Source of the DNA: Malus domestica
Taxonomy: Eukaryota > Streptophyta > Magnoliopsida > Rosales > Rosaceae
Direction of reading: 5' to 3'
NCBI RefSeq assembly: GCF_042453785.1
Contig: NC_091668.1
Span: 937,501-1,001,500, forward strand
Length of the DNA: 64,000 nucleotides
The notes below the pieces were generated by a model. That model saw only the letters and a program-made list of their open reading frames with translations, searched no databases and had not been told where the DNA came from. The translations under genes and the position numbers were made by a program. This document shows, piece after piece, positions 1 through 11,349 of the stretch; position 1 is the stretch's first letter, and every line of letters starts with the position of its first letter.

Positions 1-2168
1 AAGTCTTCTATCTTTGCCTCAGTAATGGTTGCCAAGGGTTCTACTTCGGCCCACTTTGTGAAGTAGTCCACTGCAACGACTGCGTAACAGACTTTGCCCT
101 TCCCTGCCGGCATTGGGCCGATCAAATCAAGTCCCCACTGGGCGAAGGGCCAAGGGCTGATCATAGGAGTAAGAGGCTCTGGAGGGGAATGAGGAATAGT
201 TGCATATCGTTGACATTTGTCACATGAGCGGGATACTTTGATGGCATCCTGGTGGAGTGTTGGCCAGTAATATCCTTGGCGAAAAGTCTTGTGTGCTAGG
301 GACCGAGATCCAGCATGATCTCCACAGACTCCCTCATGTATTTCTCGAAGGACGATTTCCGCCTCGGCAGGCGTAAGACACCTTAAGTATGGCAGGCTAA
401 AACCTCGCTATTGTGGCGATACCCTTGACGCGGGTTTGACCCACTGCATTGACTGCCTGGGGGCGAGCGCTATTGTGGCGATACCCTTGGTTATCGGGAT
501 AGTGTCCCTTACTCTTTTTACTGAAAGGAGAGTGGTGAGGATGGAAATCCTTCCTCTTGCCTTGAAATTGATATGTCTGTTGATTCGGTGAAGCATTATG
601 CAAGGCATGGGGAGGTGCCACTGCTGTTTGGAAAGTCGAGGTCTTCTCATTTAGGTGAGTCTGGCTTCCACCTCCCACTTGTTGATAAAGGATGGTTGTA
701 GGGGGTTTCTCCTGATATGTCTTTGCCTCGGCGGAGGCATGGTTATAAGCCTGCGCCATCACCTCAGAGTAAGTCTTCCAAGTATTGGCATTGATCATGT
801 ATTTAAAGAAACAATCATGTTGGCCTGCCGTGAAGGCTTTGAGAGCAGTCTTGTCGTCTGCCTCGGCACACCGGGAGTATTCATGGCTGAAGCGGCCAAC
901 ATACATACGTAATGACTCGTCTGGCTTCTGGCGGATAGTGTACAAGTCATCTGCAGAGTGCAAGCGATCGGTTTGGAAAATGTGTTGGGAAACAAATAGT
1001 TTCCTCAATTCCTCAAATGAGTCTACCGTCTCAGGTGTAAGACGACAATACCAATTTAGAGCTCCACTAGAGAGGGTGGAGGGGAAGAGAAGACATCGCT
1101 CTTCGTCGGTGTGCATCCGGTATGCCATGGTGGATTCAAAGAGGTTAAGGTGCTCAATCGGGTCCTCTTTTCCAGTATAAAGTTGCAAGCCAAGCTTTTG
1201 CTTTGTCTTTGCTTGAAGGGGGGTGTTGAGGATCCTCCTTGTAAGAGGGCCAGGCCTGGGTTGGTTCCAGTCAGGTATTTCAGCCTGACGTTCAGCCTTC
1301 AACTTGTTTACTTCCTCAAGAAGTTGTAGGACAAGGGGGTCCTGAGCGGAGTTATGTGTCACTGGAGCTTTCCTTCGTAAATCTCCATCTCCTCTTGGAA
1401 TTAGGAAGGTTTGATCAAGGGCATGTGATTTTTCCCTGACTCGCTGTACTGGCTTCCAGGGTATGTCTGTCGGAACACCTCTGAGTCCCCTGTACCCTCA
1501 TGTCTCTCTAGGACTTGTTGCCCCTTCCCCAAATTGGTGGCCGGCTTGGGCCGTGGCAGGGGACCGAGTCTCTCAGAAATCCTTGGGTCATTAATCTTTG
1601 AGCTTATATGGATGGAATTCTCTCGACATTGCTTCAGGAAATCCCGACAATCGCGAAAGACGGCTTTCGATCCTTCTGCCCCTTCAGCAAAGAGGTGTCT
1701 CCCTCCACTTCTCATGGTTCGGGTCGAAGCAACTGGGTTAAGAGAAGCCTCATGTTGATTATCAAGTCGAAGGATAATCTGTTCCCTATCAGGGATATCT
1801 ATGTCGAATGCATGTGACCCTCCATGTTGGAGGGCACCCAGTTGATGGTTGACTTCCACGGGGGCAACAAGCTCGCGTGTCTGAGCTTGCCTAGCTTCGT
1901 GGAGTGTCTCGAAGAGCTTCTCATATTGCTCCTGGAGGACCTCATTCCTCATTGCTATCTTGTTGTTCTGAGGTTCCAACTCATCGACTTTAGCTTGAAG
2001 AAGAACTCGTTTTCCTTCCTTCTTTCGTTGTTTCGCACTATGTGCAAGGGGGGTGTCATTCTGTGTGCTGTGGCTTCCTTCGCTTCCCATGCTGGAGAGG
2101 GATGCCTGATCAAAAGAAAGTGTACGAATGATAGAAACCAGCTTGACACAGCTGATAGAAACAGTCAC
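1..2168 (-). mobile_element. Ty3/gypsy LTR-retrotransposon fossil (Tat-like), partial
   Basis: Read on the minus strand, about 397-2168 encodes a plant Ty3/gypsy gag-like protein: a coiled N-terminal part and a retrotransposon gag core with the pattern EHLNLFES...GALNWYCRL...SFEELRKLF. The stretch at about 1-370 encodes integrase-like sequence, with a zinc-binding HxxC-type block and a catalytic-core start (GLDLIGPMPAGKGK). The gag style fits the Tat lineage. The element is broken, with more than one break and parts of the usual coding region absent, and it runs off the left edge. No LTR could be delimited. It is treated as a fossil of moderate age. Confidence 0.85.
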
Positions 2169-2549
2169 TCATCATACCTGGATTTCTGGAGTTGTACTGC
2201 TCCGATGGCTCTCCAATTTGGATATGTTGTAGTTCACAAGCTGAGGAACAACTTCAATGAAGAAAGCATGCTGATCTGAGCAAGAGAAAATAGAGTTTCA
2301 AAGCTCACAACTAATCTGACGGGTTGACAGACAAATGATAAACAGTCACTCATCATACCTGGATTTCTGGAGTTGTACTGCTCCGATGGCTCTCCAATTT
2401 GGATATGTTGTAGTTCACAAGCTGAGGAACAACTTCAATGAAGAAAGCATGCTGATCTGAGCAAGAGAAAATAGAGTTTCAAAGCTCACAACAAATCTGA
2501 CGGGTTGACAGACAAATGATAAACAGTCACTCATCATACCTGGATTTCT
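2162..2549. repeat. 181-bp tandem repeat, two full copies plus a short third
   Basis: The phrase cagtcactcatcatacctgg starts at 2162, 2343 and 2524, a constant spacing of 181 bp. The two complete units are nearly identical and the third is cut off after about 26 bp. The block abuts the upstream side of the gypsy fossil, so it may derive from its leader region. It has no coding potential that could be supported. Confidence 0.9.
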
Positions 2550-4270
2550 ATCATTCGACACTCATCAAAAGAATGTGACCCTCCACGTTGTTCCAAGACT
2601 TCCGGTTTTGTGCATCAACAGATAGAAATGGGTATAATTATTTTCTTAACATTGATTGGTGATTTGTATGAAAGCTCAAACAACTAAATTTGGGTTGAAA
2701 AACTTCCCAGCAGTTGGGGAAAAAAATGTGGATTGCGAAACAAGTATCGATCTAAAATCCAAATCTCTCCCTATTACTTGTAGCCACTACTTCTAACCTT
2801 GCATAGTAGTGCCAAAGATGAAGGGAGTGGATCAAACATAGTCATATCAAGTGGACTTGTTTTCAGATTCCACCCGATCGCCAAACAGAAAATCGTCGTA
2901 TTTGGCGATCAGGGAGAATCAGAAAAAATGTAGACTGAAGAAAAAAAATTTCCAATTACGTAAAATACATGAAATGCTGATTAAATTTGAAAAAAAAAAT
3001 TAAAAAACCAAACAAAAAAGGAAAAAAGAGGAAAGGAAGGAAGGAAAACATAGAAGATGATAGATGCATCAGAGTCATGGAAGTATGAGGTGCAACATCT
3101 CTTGCACCAATAAAATTGCAAGCTTCTCATCCCAATTAATATTTCTTTTCACTTGCATCAATATTTGTAGAACTTAGCTTGGCTGTTAAAAAATCAACAG
3201 CAGCTCCTGCTCCTCACCAATAACAGATAGACATGTGTTCAAGTAATCAATTTTTTAATCACAAATTGGATACATGTCCATCTGCAATGGATGAGGAGCA
3301 GAAACTGCTACTGACTTTTTCAGCAGACAAGTTCTGTCCATATTTATATGTAAGGAGAGAGAGTGTGAAAGAGACGGGAATTAAAATAGTATTTGATTCG
3401 GCATATTTCTCAGCGCAAGGAAAAGGCAGGTGAAGCCTTCTTATCTCAAAAGGGTAACTTCTTATTTTTTAGTACATTTATATTTTTACATTGAGAGAAG
3501 GAAGAGTTTGGTTAAGCTAGTCTAATTTGGTATCGAATTTGCTATCCACGAGATTCAAATCTAATATCTCTCACTTTTAAATGAAGAAAAATATCACCAA
3601 ATAGTAGTACTCAGCAGCGTGATATCTATTACTTATATAAGAACGCAACTAGGGTTTCATTTCCTCCTCCGTCATCTACGGCCGAGATTCTCTTGCCAAC
3701 TTAGAATTCCCATTGGGTCTATATTCTAGTTGGGCCTTTGTTTTTTTATGTAGAAACAGTTGAATGTATGTATAGGGAAATTTTGTTAAAATTTAGAATC
3801 ATCTTGATTACCTTTAACACTATAATCTATAAATAAATTTTGTAACTCAAATAGTTAAAAGTATTAACACATTAATGCCTTGATATCTACGCGCACAACA
3901 GAGAAAGGGCTCAAAGTAACGTGTTCGTTGTTTCTCGTTGTGCTAAACGAACTTTCCTTTCTCAAAATATTTAGCCACATGTACATATTTCGTTACACAC
4001 GAAAATAGTTATTGAACGAAATCCAAATTAACAATATATCAATCAAACATCGACACAATTGTAATTCCTAGACCAAAATAATTGGTCTATGACAATGTTA
4101 ATATATGGAATTGTAGGTACAATATATCTACGTACTAAGTCTCACCTTAATAATTGCTAAAACCTCATCAAACCTTTGGTTTGGCTAAAATATTACACCC
4201 CAAATAAAGTAATTAAATTATTAGGGGCAAAAAATTAAAAAAATTAAAAAAAACATTAGCCAATGCCATG
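2550..4270. other. Intergenic stretch with a SINE-like repeat
   Basis: This AT-rich DNA has no supportable gene. It contains a tRNA-derived SINE-like copy near 3515-3625, listed separately, and simple A-rich tracts near 2940-3050. The short open frame near 3233-3433 shows no recognisable protein. Confidence 0.6.
3515..3625 (-). mobile_element. SINE-like repeat, copy 1
   Basis: Read on the minus strand it carries a tRNA-type B-box-like stretch (GATTTGAATCTCGTGG) followed by a tail containing GATACCAAATTAG. The same arrangement recurs at about 15324-15449 and 58130-58242. The tRNA-derived SINE assignment rests on the B-box and repetition; no target duplication was found. Confidence 0.5.
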
Positions 4271-5743
4271 TCATCTGGAGTGGAAGCGAGATTTCTTGAC
4301 CCTACAGATTTCGAGCCTCTTCTGCCTTGCCTCAGCAGCCCTTTTCCTAATCATATCCTTGTTAACCAAGCCAAGATCAAACGGCTGGGAGGAGTTCAAC
4401 ACGATTGAATCCTTAAAACAGAGGTTAACGTGACCCCCTCGCGGGCCCACATTGAACTCTCTCCTTTGATTTTTGGCCGTTTGATCCATGATCAGCTGCT
4501 GCAGTTGATGTTGATAAAAAATCACACTAGGAGGAGAGGGAATTTGCATTTGCATTGGCATTGGATGTTGGTAAGGCTCTTGATTTGGGGCCGCTTGAGG
4601 TGGAGTCACAAGCGTGAGTTGGGTCAGTTGGCTTAATTGCATGGTTGGTTCCGGGCTTGGGTCCGTATCCAAACGCTGCTCCTCTTCCGGTTTATGGCCA
4701 AGTCTCATTAGCTGTTTAAAAAATAAAAAAACAAAAAAAGGGTAAGCCAATTAAAACACGAGAAAAATATTTTTTAAGCGAAACAAAAATATACCTCCTC
4801 TTTCCTTGCTTTCAACTCCAAATTAAGACCATCCATCTTGTCAAAGAAACGCTTCACATTCTCAAGCTCCTGCTCAAATTATCAAAAATCGAAATCAAAT
4901 AAATAAATTGAAAAAGGAAAAAGGATAATTTGGCTGAATTTTAGAAAAAGACAGAGAAATTGCTGCAAAAGACCAAAAAATAATTTAAAGTAAAATACTC
5001 ACTTGATTCCGCAATTTTTTCTTCGAAGTCAATTCGTCCACAATTGTAATCCATTCCTCTGTTTTCTGCAGAATCAATAAGAACCAAAATATATCAGAAA
5101 ACAGTGAAAAATAGTAAATAAATCAAAAATATTTAATCCGTAAATTGGAAAAAGAAGGAAAGAGATCGAACCCAGTTGCCAGAATTGCCAGAAAATCAAA
5201 ACCCATATCACAGAAAATTAAATTACAAAAATTTTATGGAAAAACAAGAATTTATTTTATTTTTGGAGTTTGAACAGAGAAAAAAAGTCGTACCCTTTTT
5301 TGACCAAGGAGTTTACTTCTCAAGTGGTCAGGCTGCTTCTCATCAGATTCACTGGGCTCGAAGCGCAGCGGCGTATCGGGGCTGGAAGTCTCCTCCTTGA
5401 CAGCATTAGGGACGGGGGGAGCCGGCGGAGCCTTGGCCGCCAAAGGCCGAGGAGCCAGAGAAGCCCAGAGTGGCAGTGAAGACAAAAAATCAGGTCCAAT
5501 CAGACGATGCAGAGTGGAAGCGCCGCCGTCGTTCTTCAGAGCGAGTGCAGATCTCTTTCCCTTGCATCCCCAGACGAGCGCGAGCGGAATCGGAAGCGGA
5601 GTTTCGAATTCGGAGATCATGTGGGGAAGATGAATCAGGATTTTCGCCACCTCTATCTCGGCGTCGCTGGCGTTCGGAAAACAGGGGAAGAGTAGAAGCC
5701 TCTGTTCCATTGTTAGTGTTTCTCTCTGTTCCATTGCTTTCAC
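4271..5743 (-). CDS. Uncharacterised plant coiled-coil protein, 342 aa, 4 exons
   Basis: Four coding exons join in phase 0: 5743-5294, 5065-5003, 4869-4795 and 4711-4271, all with GT-AG borders, giving 342 residues. Residues ~20-60 hold a conserved-looking block (DAEIEVAKILIHLPHM, then PLALVWGCKGKRSAL). A Pro/Ala-rich linker follows, then a charged alpha-helical stretch over exons 2 and 3 (~150-200: EEWITIVDELTSKKKLRNQ, ELENVKRFFDKM) that looks like a short coiled coil. A Gln/Pro/Met-rich segment and a basic C-terminus (RKRAAEARQKRLEICRVKKS) suggest a nuclear protein. It superficially resembles a degenerate bZIP but no canonical basic region precedes the helix. The start could also be Met4. 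The family was not recognised by name; the nuclear role is inference. Confidence 0.8.
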
Positions 5744-6329
5744 TTTCTCTCTCTACAATTGAAGATTTCGCAGCAATATTGCAGTCTTTGCGGCCAAAAG
5801 CACATATATATGAGCGCGACGCAGGGCGGACGACGGCGGAGGCGTTGAGAGAGTTGAGAGAGAGAAAGCAGAGAGAGTGAGTTGCTTGGAGGAGGACGGG
5901 GCTTTTTTCTTCTGTGTTTATGGGACGCGAGAGGAATAAAAATCCTTGAGGAGGTAGGAGAGTGCGACACGTGTCGAATAGATGGAGATTGAGGCCGAGC
6001 CCCTAGGGTTTATAGTCTTTGTATTTTTTTATTACTTTTTTAATGAGAGTGAGTTTTCCTTAAATCCTTTTCGCTTTTTGATTTTTCTTACTTTCTGTTT
6101 TTCGGGTCATTATTTGGGTAAGAAGGAATATGCAAGAAAATTCCTAGCCATACTAGGGCCAATTGAGGGTAAAATGTCTTGTGTTCGACAATTGGATTAT
6201 GTGTCCGTGCGGCCAAATACACAAAATTAATATCTTCTATTTTTACATTATTTTAGCCTACACAGTCTTATCTTTCAAGTCGATGCTACTGTCGTAGAAA
6301 ATGTTCTCCAATTGTGGGAGAAAAAATAA

Positions 6330-6473
6330 GGGTGATGTTATCTACACATTCATTTTTACTTTTCACACACACCTCTCAAAATTGACCGTTAGATCAAATG
6401 AATTAAAGATGATCAAATAACATAAGTTAACAGGGGTGTGTGTGAGGCAAAAAAAGTGTGCGTAACACCATCC
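6330..6473. mobile_element. MITE, ~145 bp, family A copy 1
   Basis: The left end GGGTGATGTTATCTACACA and the reverse complement of the right end GGATGGTGTTACGCACAC are imperfect terminal inverted repeats. Both sides are flanked by ATAA, a possible target duplication. A second diverged copy lies at 61587-61713. There is no coding capacity. Confidence 0.65.
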
Positions 6474-6759
6474 ATAAATAAACTTGAAACCAATTTTGTT
6501 TGCCTTCCTTCATGCAAAGCGTCCCTGTGACTCACCAAAACATATTATAAATCAAACAAAAAGAAGTTTTAATTAGTGATACGTTTATGGAAAATGATTT
6601 TCACACTTTTCCGCCTATTTTTGTCCCTTGATTTACCATTAATTTATTCATCTCGTAGGTAAAAATAAGAGAGGGTAAGAGGATAAAGAGCATTCGTACG
6701 TTAATAAACACACCAAAATTTGTACTTGTATTTATGAAAAGAAACAGGGATTTTATACA

Positions 6760-7144
6760 AAGGGATTCTTATTTTTTGGAAAAAATGAGGATTAGGTGTG
6801 GGGTCTACTACTCCACATCGGATTTCAACGATCGGAACCGTCTGTTTTGTAAGTTTCGACTCTCGATTCATAGATCATCCTTGCAAAAATTAAATTCAAT
6901 CCGAAACCATTTGCCTATTTAATTATCAAGATCAAATTTCATTATTTCTTATATAACAAAGTATTCGTTTATTTCTTTGAACCCAATTAGATATCTTAAA
7001 TATTTCCGATTTAACTAATATTTTGTAAGAATGATCTATGAGGTTCAATTTCAAAAATGGATGATTCAGATCGTTAAAGTTCAATATAGTATGGATCCCG
7101 CAACTAATTTTCATTTTTATAAAAAAATGAGAATCTCTTCCCTT
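6760..7144. mobile_element. Foldback element, ~385 bp with ~180-bp arms
   Basis: The left arm (AAGGGATTCTTATTTTTTGG, later TTTCAACGATCGGAACCGTC) matches the reverse complement of the right arm (AAGGGAAGAGATTCTCATTT, later CTTTAACGATCTGAATCATCC). Similarity runs through most of the element, so the RNA would fold into one long hairpin. No transposase is encoded and no clear target duplication was found. Confidence 0.7.
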
Positions 7145-7587
7145 AAATGTTTCAGAAAATCATAATGACGACCAAGGTAGCTGACCCATTAACTCTTGAC
7201 CATGGTATGAAAATTAAGTTAATTAAACATAAAAAATAAAATTTAAGAAAATCCTGTTAATTGGACTTAATTCTCTGGATTCCGTTACTTCCGGACCAAG
7301 GAAAAACAAAATCAGAAACAACGACGTAAAGTGCATATCATAAAATCCACCTTCCTGATTCTCCCTAATAATCTCTAGGACTTTACTTTTGTAGCAGATA
7401 AACAATTTTAACTAAGAAAACCCTAGTAAAAATCCAAACAGTACAAGATAAACCATCGATTAATCTTTGTTAAAACGTCGCTACAATCCGATTAATGAAA
7501 AGTTAATTACATCCGAATGCCGAATAATAAGGTAGCAGAACAAATGCCCCAAGGCTGTGATTGATTAATGACAAACAAATAGCACAA

Positions 7588-9643
7588 CTAAGCTGCTTGC
7601 TTCTTCTTCTTTACCATTCTGGCCACAAAGTCATCATCAGAGTCTCCCTCTGAGCTGCTGTCTTCCGTCTTCTGCTTCTTCGACTGGTTTGTTGCGCTTT
7701 TGGAGACTGGTGTTGGCTTCTTCTTATTTGAGGGCGCTGCGGGTGATGGTGTGTTCTTCTTAACAGTAACTGACTTTGTGCTCTTCTTAACAGTAACTGA
7801 CTTTGTGCTCGTCTTAACAGTAACTGACTTTGTGCTCGTCTTTACAGAAGATACGGATTTCGTTGGAGAAGTGAGCTTTTGCAGTTGACTCTTCTTCTGC
7901 TTCTTCTCAAACACTTTCTCTGCCTCCACTTTGGGTAGCAAACCATATTCCATCATCCTGAATTCACATTGAAAACTTGAAATCCATGCTTTTACAGAAG
8001 CAATCTAGGTTTAATTATACTTGGTCGGTTTCTAGTTTCAACTGCTAGAGTTGTAGCATTGCAAATAATAAAAAAGGGCGAGAGAACGAGGCTCTCGCCA
8101 TTGCAGGATCTGGGAGGATTTAAACATTCTTGGTCTTATCCCCAGTTTGGGGAGAAGCTGCCCAAGGACTTTGAATTAGAAAATGTGAAGGACATGAGGG
8201 AGGAGAGTCGTATTTAGAGGCAAGGGAGGATTGGGTTGATGGTTAGGATCATTCTACATGACCCAATGGCCAAGATTTTCCATTACGAATCCATCCTTCT
8301 GGTTGCAAAGAACCAACTTAACTAGTCTGCAACCTATAGGTTGCAAACAAGCAAAACTGGTATGAAAACCATGAATCTGTTATGTCCTTTACAAGCATAA
8401 AAGCAAAGCATAATTCAAAGTACGACCACCACTCAGACATCAACCGAACAGGCAGGTTTCAAACTGTAAATTGCAAGCTATAACTAACCTAATGCCCTAA
8501 ATGCAGCGTGCACCAAAGTAAACATTTCCCGATTTCCATACACGTTAAACAACAAGAACAAGGTTGAATAGTAGGTATCCAAACTTCTCTCAATTTTATT
8601 CGTAAACTAGGTGCAGCACGATGTAATTCATTGATTTGTAATTCAAGTTCACCGAATTGGGGACTTAAACATGCTTTCGGATACCCCAAAGCCAGCGCTT
8701 CGGTGCAAGCAGCATAGCGGTAACTAGATAACTCGCTACTCACAATAAAACACACTCCGAAACAAATTCTATTGCCTGAATGCAATGAGAAGCATAAGGC
8801 AGCTCAAATAGTATGCAGTAAACTCAGCAGTAGTTGTTTAAGCAAAACCAATTATCGGAACAAATGGGATAGCAAAGACTCACCAGAACTGCGCCATTTC
8901 GCTACTCGGAATTTGCTGGTGAAGCGACTCGTAGAATTGCCTAAGTGGGTCCTTCTGAACTCCAAAGTACAACGAAACAATCACCCAAAGAATTCCAAAG
9001 CAACATTCCAAATCCGAATTAAAGTAACAAGAGAAAAAAAGGCAGTGTTAGTGAACCTTCTCGGGAGGGTCCTTCCTCTGACCAGGCAAATCATACACCT
9101 TCTTCTCCCTCTTCTTCTTCTCCTCCGTCGCAGGCTCAGACGCCTTCCTCTTCTTCCCCTTCTTCTCCTCCTCCTCCTCCTCCTCCATTTTCTTCACCTT
9201 GCTGTTCTTGATTTCCTTCATCCAAATAACCCGCATTCGTCAGTAAAACAGTAAAACTCAGTACCTTCTCACAAACAAAACCCAAATTTGAAAAAAACAA
9301 ACAAAGCAAGAACCTTTTGGGGCTTTGAATTCGAACCCTTTCTCGGCTTCGAACCCAATTCCTCGTCGCTACCGCCGCCGTTCTCCTCCTTCATCACTCT
9401 GGCTTCTTGTTTAGGCTTCGCCTTCGCGGCCTTATCCCAATCTTCCATCTTGTCCTCCTTCTTCACCTTAGCGGCTTCTCTGCCCGTAGATTTCGCCGTT
9501 CCATTCGCATTGCCACTGCTTTTCGTGGGTTGCTTCTTCTTGCGCTCCAACGCAATCGAACCCAAGCTCCTCTCATCGTCGTCATCTTCTTCCGCTTCCA
9601 CCTCCCTCCGCGGCTTCGCGGGCTTCTCGTCCTTCGGCGGCAT
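7588..9643 (-). CDS. Lys/Glu-rich probable nuclear protein, 309 aa, 4 exons
   Basis: Exons 9643-9314, 9215-9057, 8954-8884 and 7957-7588 join cleanly (930 nt with stop) to 309 residues. The first ~160 residues are highly charged and low in complexity (EDDDDER, poly-Glu, KKGKKRK). The only well-ordered part spans the exon 2/3/4 junctions: VYDLPGQRKDPPEK, then KDPLRQFYESLHQQIPSSEM, then AQFWMMEYGLLP, which looks like a conserved core of a plant family. The C-terminal part is basic and contains three 9-residue repeats ending KSVTVK, then an acidic Ser-rich patch and a KKKK tail. A nuclear or chromatin location is inferred from composition. The family name was not recognised. Upstream DNA (9850-9950) has several GCCCAA/GCCCTA motifs typical of growth-linked plant promoters. 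Confidence 0.85.
7756..7842. repeat. 27-bp in-frame tandem repeat in a coding exon
   Basis: TAACAGTAACTGACTTTGTG begins at 7761, 7788 and 7815, a period of 27 bp. On the minus strand each unit encodes nine residues of the type (K/T)STKSVTVK. The units are almost identical, which suggests recent expansion. Confidence 0.9.
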
Positions 9644-10577
9644 CTCTCAAAATTTTCAGCGTGTGAGAAATTCGCAGGCGAAAGATGGAAACAAAAAGGG
9701 TTTTTGGAAGAAAAATAGCAGGAAACAAATCGGAGGGAGTAAAAAGCGAGGGTGTGAAATTCGATATTCAAAACAGGGAAAATTGCCCTCCCTTTTTTGG
9801 GTTTCGCGGTTTGAAACGTTTCGGGATGCATCTGAAGCCCTAATGCAATAACGGGCCGCGCTATTCAGGAAGCCCAACTTAAGCCAGCCCTAATTAAGCC
9901 CAACAACTTAAGTCCAACAAGACCCAATAGGTCCATATTTCGCCGTATCCGGTTTTTGTTTGGGGGAATGAGCGTGTTTTTATGTGTTTATGAGCATAAG
10001 TATTTCTTATATATAGTTTCTCGTAATATAATTGCTTAAAAGCATTTATTTGAAGTATATATAGTCACTCCTCTTATATTATCCTGTTTAATTATCTTGA
10101 TTTTTTCGTTTGATTTTTTAATTTGATGGTCAGAAATAAAAGGTAATGGGTGAGAGGTTAAAAGAAAAGGTGAAAATCAACTCCATTACACGTTCAATTT
10201 TATTAAAAATATCAAGTGTCTATTGAATATACACTTTGAAGTGCTTTCTTAAAAGAAAAAAAAAACATTTCATATATATTTTTCAAAAAAAAAAATTATG
10301 AGTCATAAGCACTTTCAAAGTTTTTTTCTCAAATGCAATCAGAAGTCCTTTCAAGTGTCCTAAGCCATGTTTGGTTGTCGTAAAACAATCTCAAACACGT
10401 CATAAAAACTTAATAAAAAATTTAATCACATATAACATAGCAGATACAGCACATCCAACCCTTCCCTGATCGTGAAGATTTGCAATCAACCAAGAAGCAT
10501 ATATTCTTCTTTCCCTGTTTTATGTGCTTATTATATTTTATTTTTTTGGAAAATTTAACATTTTAGTATCAAATTCT

Positions 10578-10744
10578 CTCTGACTCGAGATACTTTTTTA
10601 ATGTGTCTGGAACACGGACATATACGCTAAATGTCATTATACAAGTAGAGAGACACTTGAAAAATAAAATTCTCTTCACTTGTATAATAATGTATGACTT
10701 ACATATCTGTGTTCCGAGCACATTTATCTCTTATCCGACTCGGT
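10578..10744. mobile_element. Short foldback element with GGAACACGG arms
   Basis: The left arm (GACTCGAGATA...AATGTGTCTGGAACACGGAC...TTATACAAGT) pairs with the reverse complement of the right arm (CGAGTCGGATA...AATGTGCTCGGAACACAGA...TTATACAAGT). It is a small inverted-repeat, MITE-like element. It resembles in style, but is not clearly the same as, the pair near 46.8 and 47.2 kb. Confidence 0.55.
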
Positions 10745-10913
10745 GGGCATGTCAAAGTATCCAAAAGGAATAGATACAAAGATTGGTGGGAGATAAGAAT
10801 CTGCAACCTGAGAATTTATGCCAAAGGCACAAAGGCAACACTACTGCACTGCAAACCTCCCATATCAGACCCCACCTTAAAACCCTAGCAATTTCAAATC
10901 ATGAAAAACATAA

Positions 10914-11104
10914 AGGGATCCTCTCCGGATCTCTTCCTTCTAATCCACTAAGTTAGGGGATCCATACTGTTGAAATTTGATCCAACGGCTAAAGTTATTA
11001 TAACTTTAAAAATTAACCCCTGTGTTATAGCCGTTTGATTAAATTTTAACGGTACGGATCTTCGAACTTAGTGGATTAGAAAGAAGGGATATGGAGAAGA
11101 TTCA
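10914..11104. mobile_element. Foldback MITE, family B copy 1
   Basis: Left GGGATCCTCTCCGGATCTCT and CTAATCCACTAAGTT are mirrored on the right by ACTTAGTGGATTAGAAAGAAG. The centre holds AACGGCTAAAGTTATTATAA. Related copies lie at ~24769-24963, ~25243-25414 and ~30370-30538. Confidence 0.7.
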
Positions 11105-11193
11105 TTTCTTAAAAAACTAGCTTACTTGGGGAAAAGTTAACCTCCATTTCCCATGGTACTTTTGTATCCTCTTACTGTCTAACCTTGGAATGC

Positions 11194-11230
11194 CACGTGA
11201 CATCCCGAACCAATGATACAATGTCACGTG
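11194..11230. promoter_or_regulatory. Two G-boxes (CACGTG) in opposite flanking context
   Basis: CACGTG occurs at 11194-11199 (within GCCACGTGACA) and at 11225-11230 (within TGTCACGTGGAG), 31 bp apart. The extended cores are inverted copies of each other. The site is ~120-155 bp upstream of the ATG at 11350. Such pairs are typical binding sites of plant bZIP/bHLH factors, including ABA-responsive ones. Confidence 0.6.
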
Positions 11231-11273
11231 GAGGAGCTAAAATACGTTGCCCGAAAGGTGCTACAGTGACATG

Positions 11274-11284
11274 GGTATATATAA
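11274..11284 (+). promoter_or_regulatory. TATA box of the small membrane protein gene
   Basis: TATATATAATA lies ~75 bp upstream of the ATG and ~45 bp downstream of the second G-box, a good position for a core promoter. Confidence 0.6.
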
Positions 11285-11349
11285 TACCATCTTCATCCTT
11301 CATCTCACTCAAAAAAACCAAGGAAAAAAAAAACACTAGCAAGAGAGAG

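Larger units (their letters stand above)
5744..7587. other. Intergenic stretch holding two MITE-type elements
   Basis: The DNA between the divergent side of the coiled-coil gene and the 3' end of the Lys-rich gene has no supportable gene. It contains a ~145-bp inverted-repeat element (6330-6473) and a ~385-bp foldback element (6760-7144), each listed separately. Confidence 0.6.
9644..11349. other. Intergenic stretch with two foldback elements
   Basis: The promoter region of the Lys-rich gene occupies the left end. Foldback elements lie at ~10578-10744 and ~10914-11104, and the promoter of the small membrane protein gene occupies the right end. No other gene is supportable. Confidence 0.6.

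Noticed and set aside
2162-2549. CRISPR array or CRISPR-like repeat
   Set aside because: The repeats are 181 bp without spacers and the DNA is plant nuclear.
5750-5970. Open frames around the leader of the 342-aa gene
   Set aside because: They are GA/CT-rich 5' leader of the minus-strand gene; no conserved protein pattern is present.
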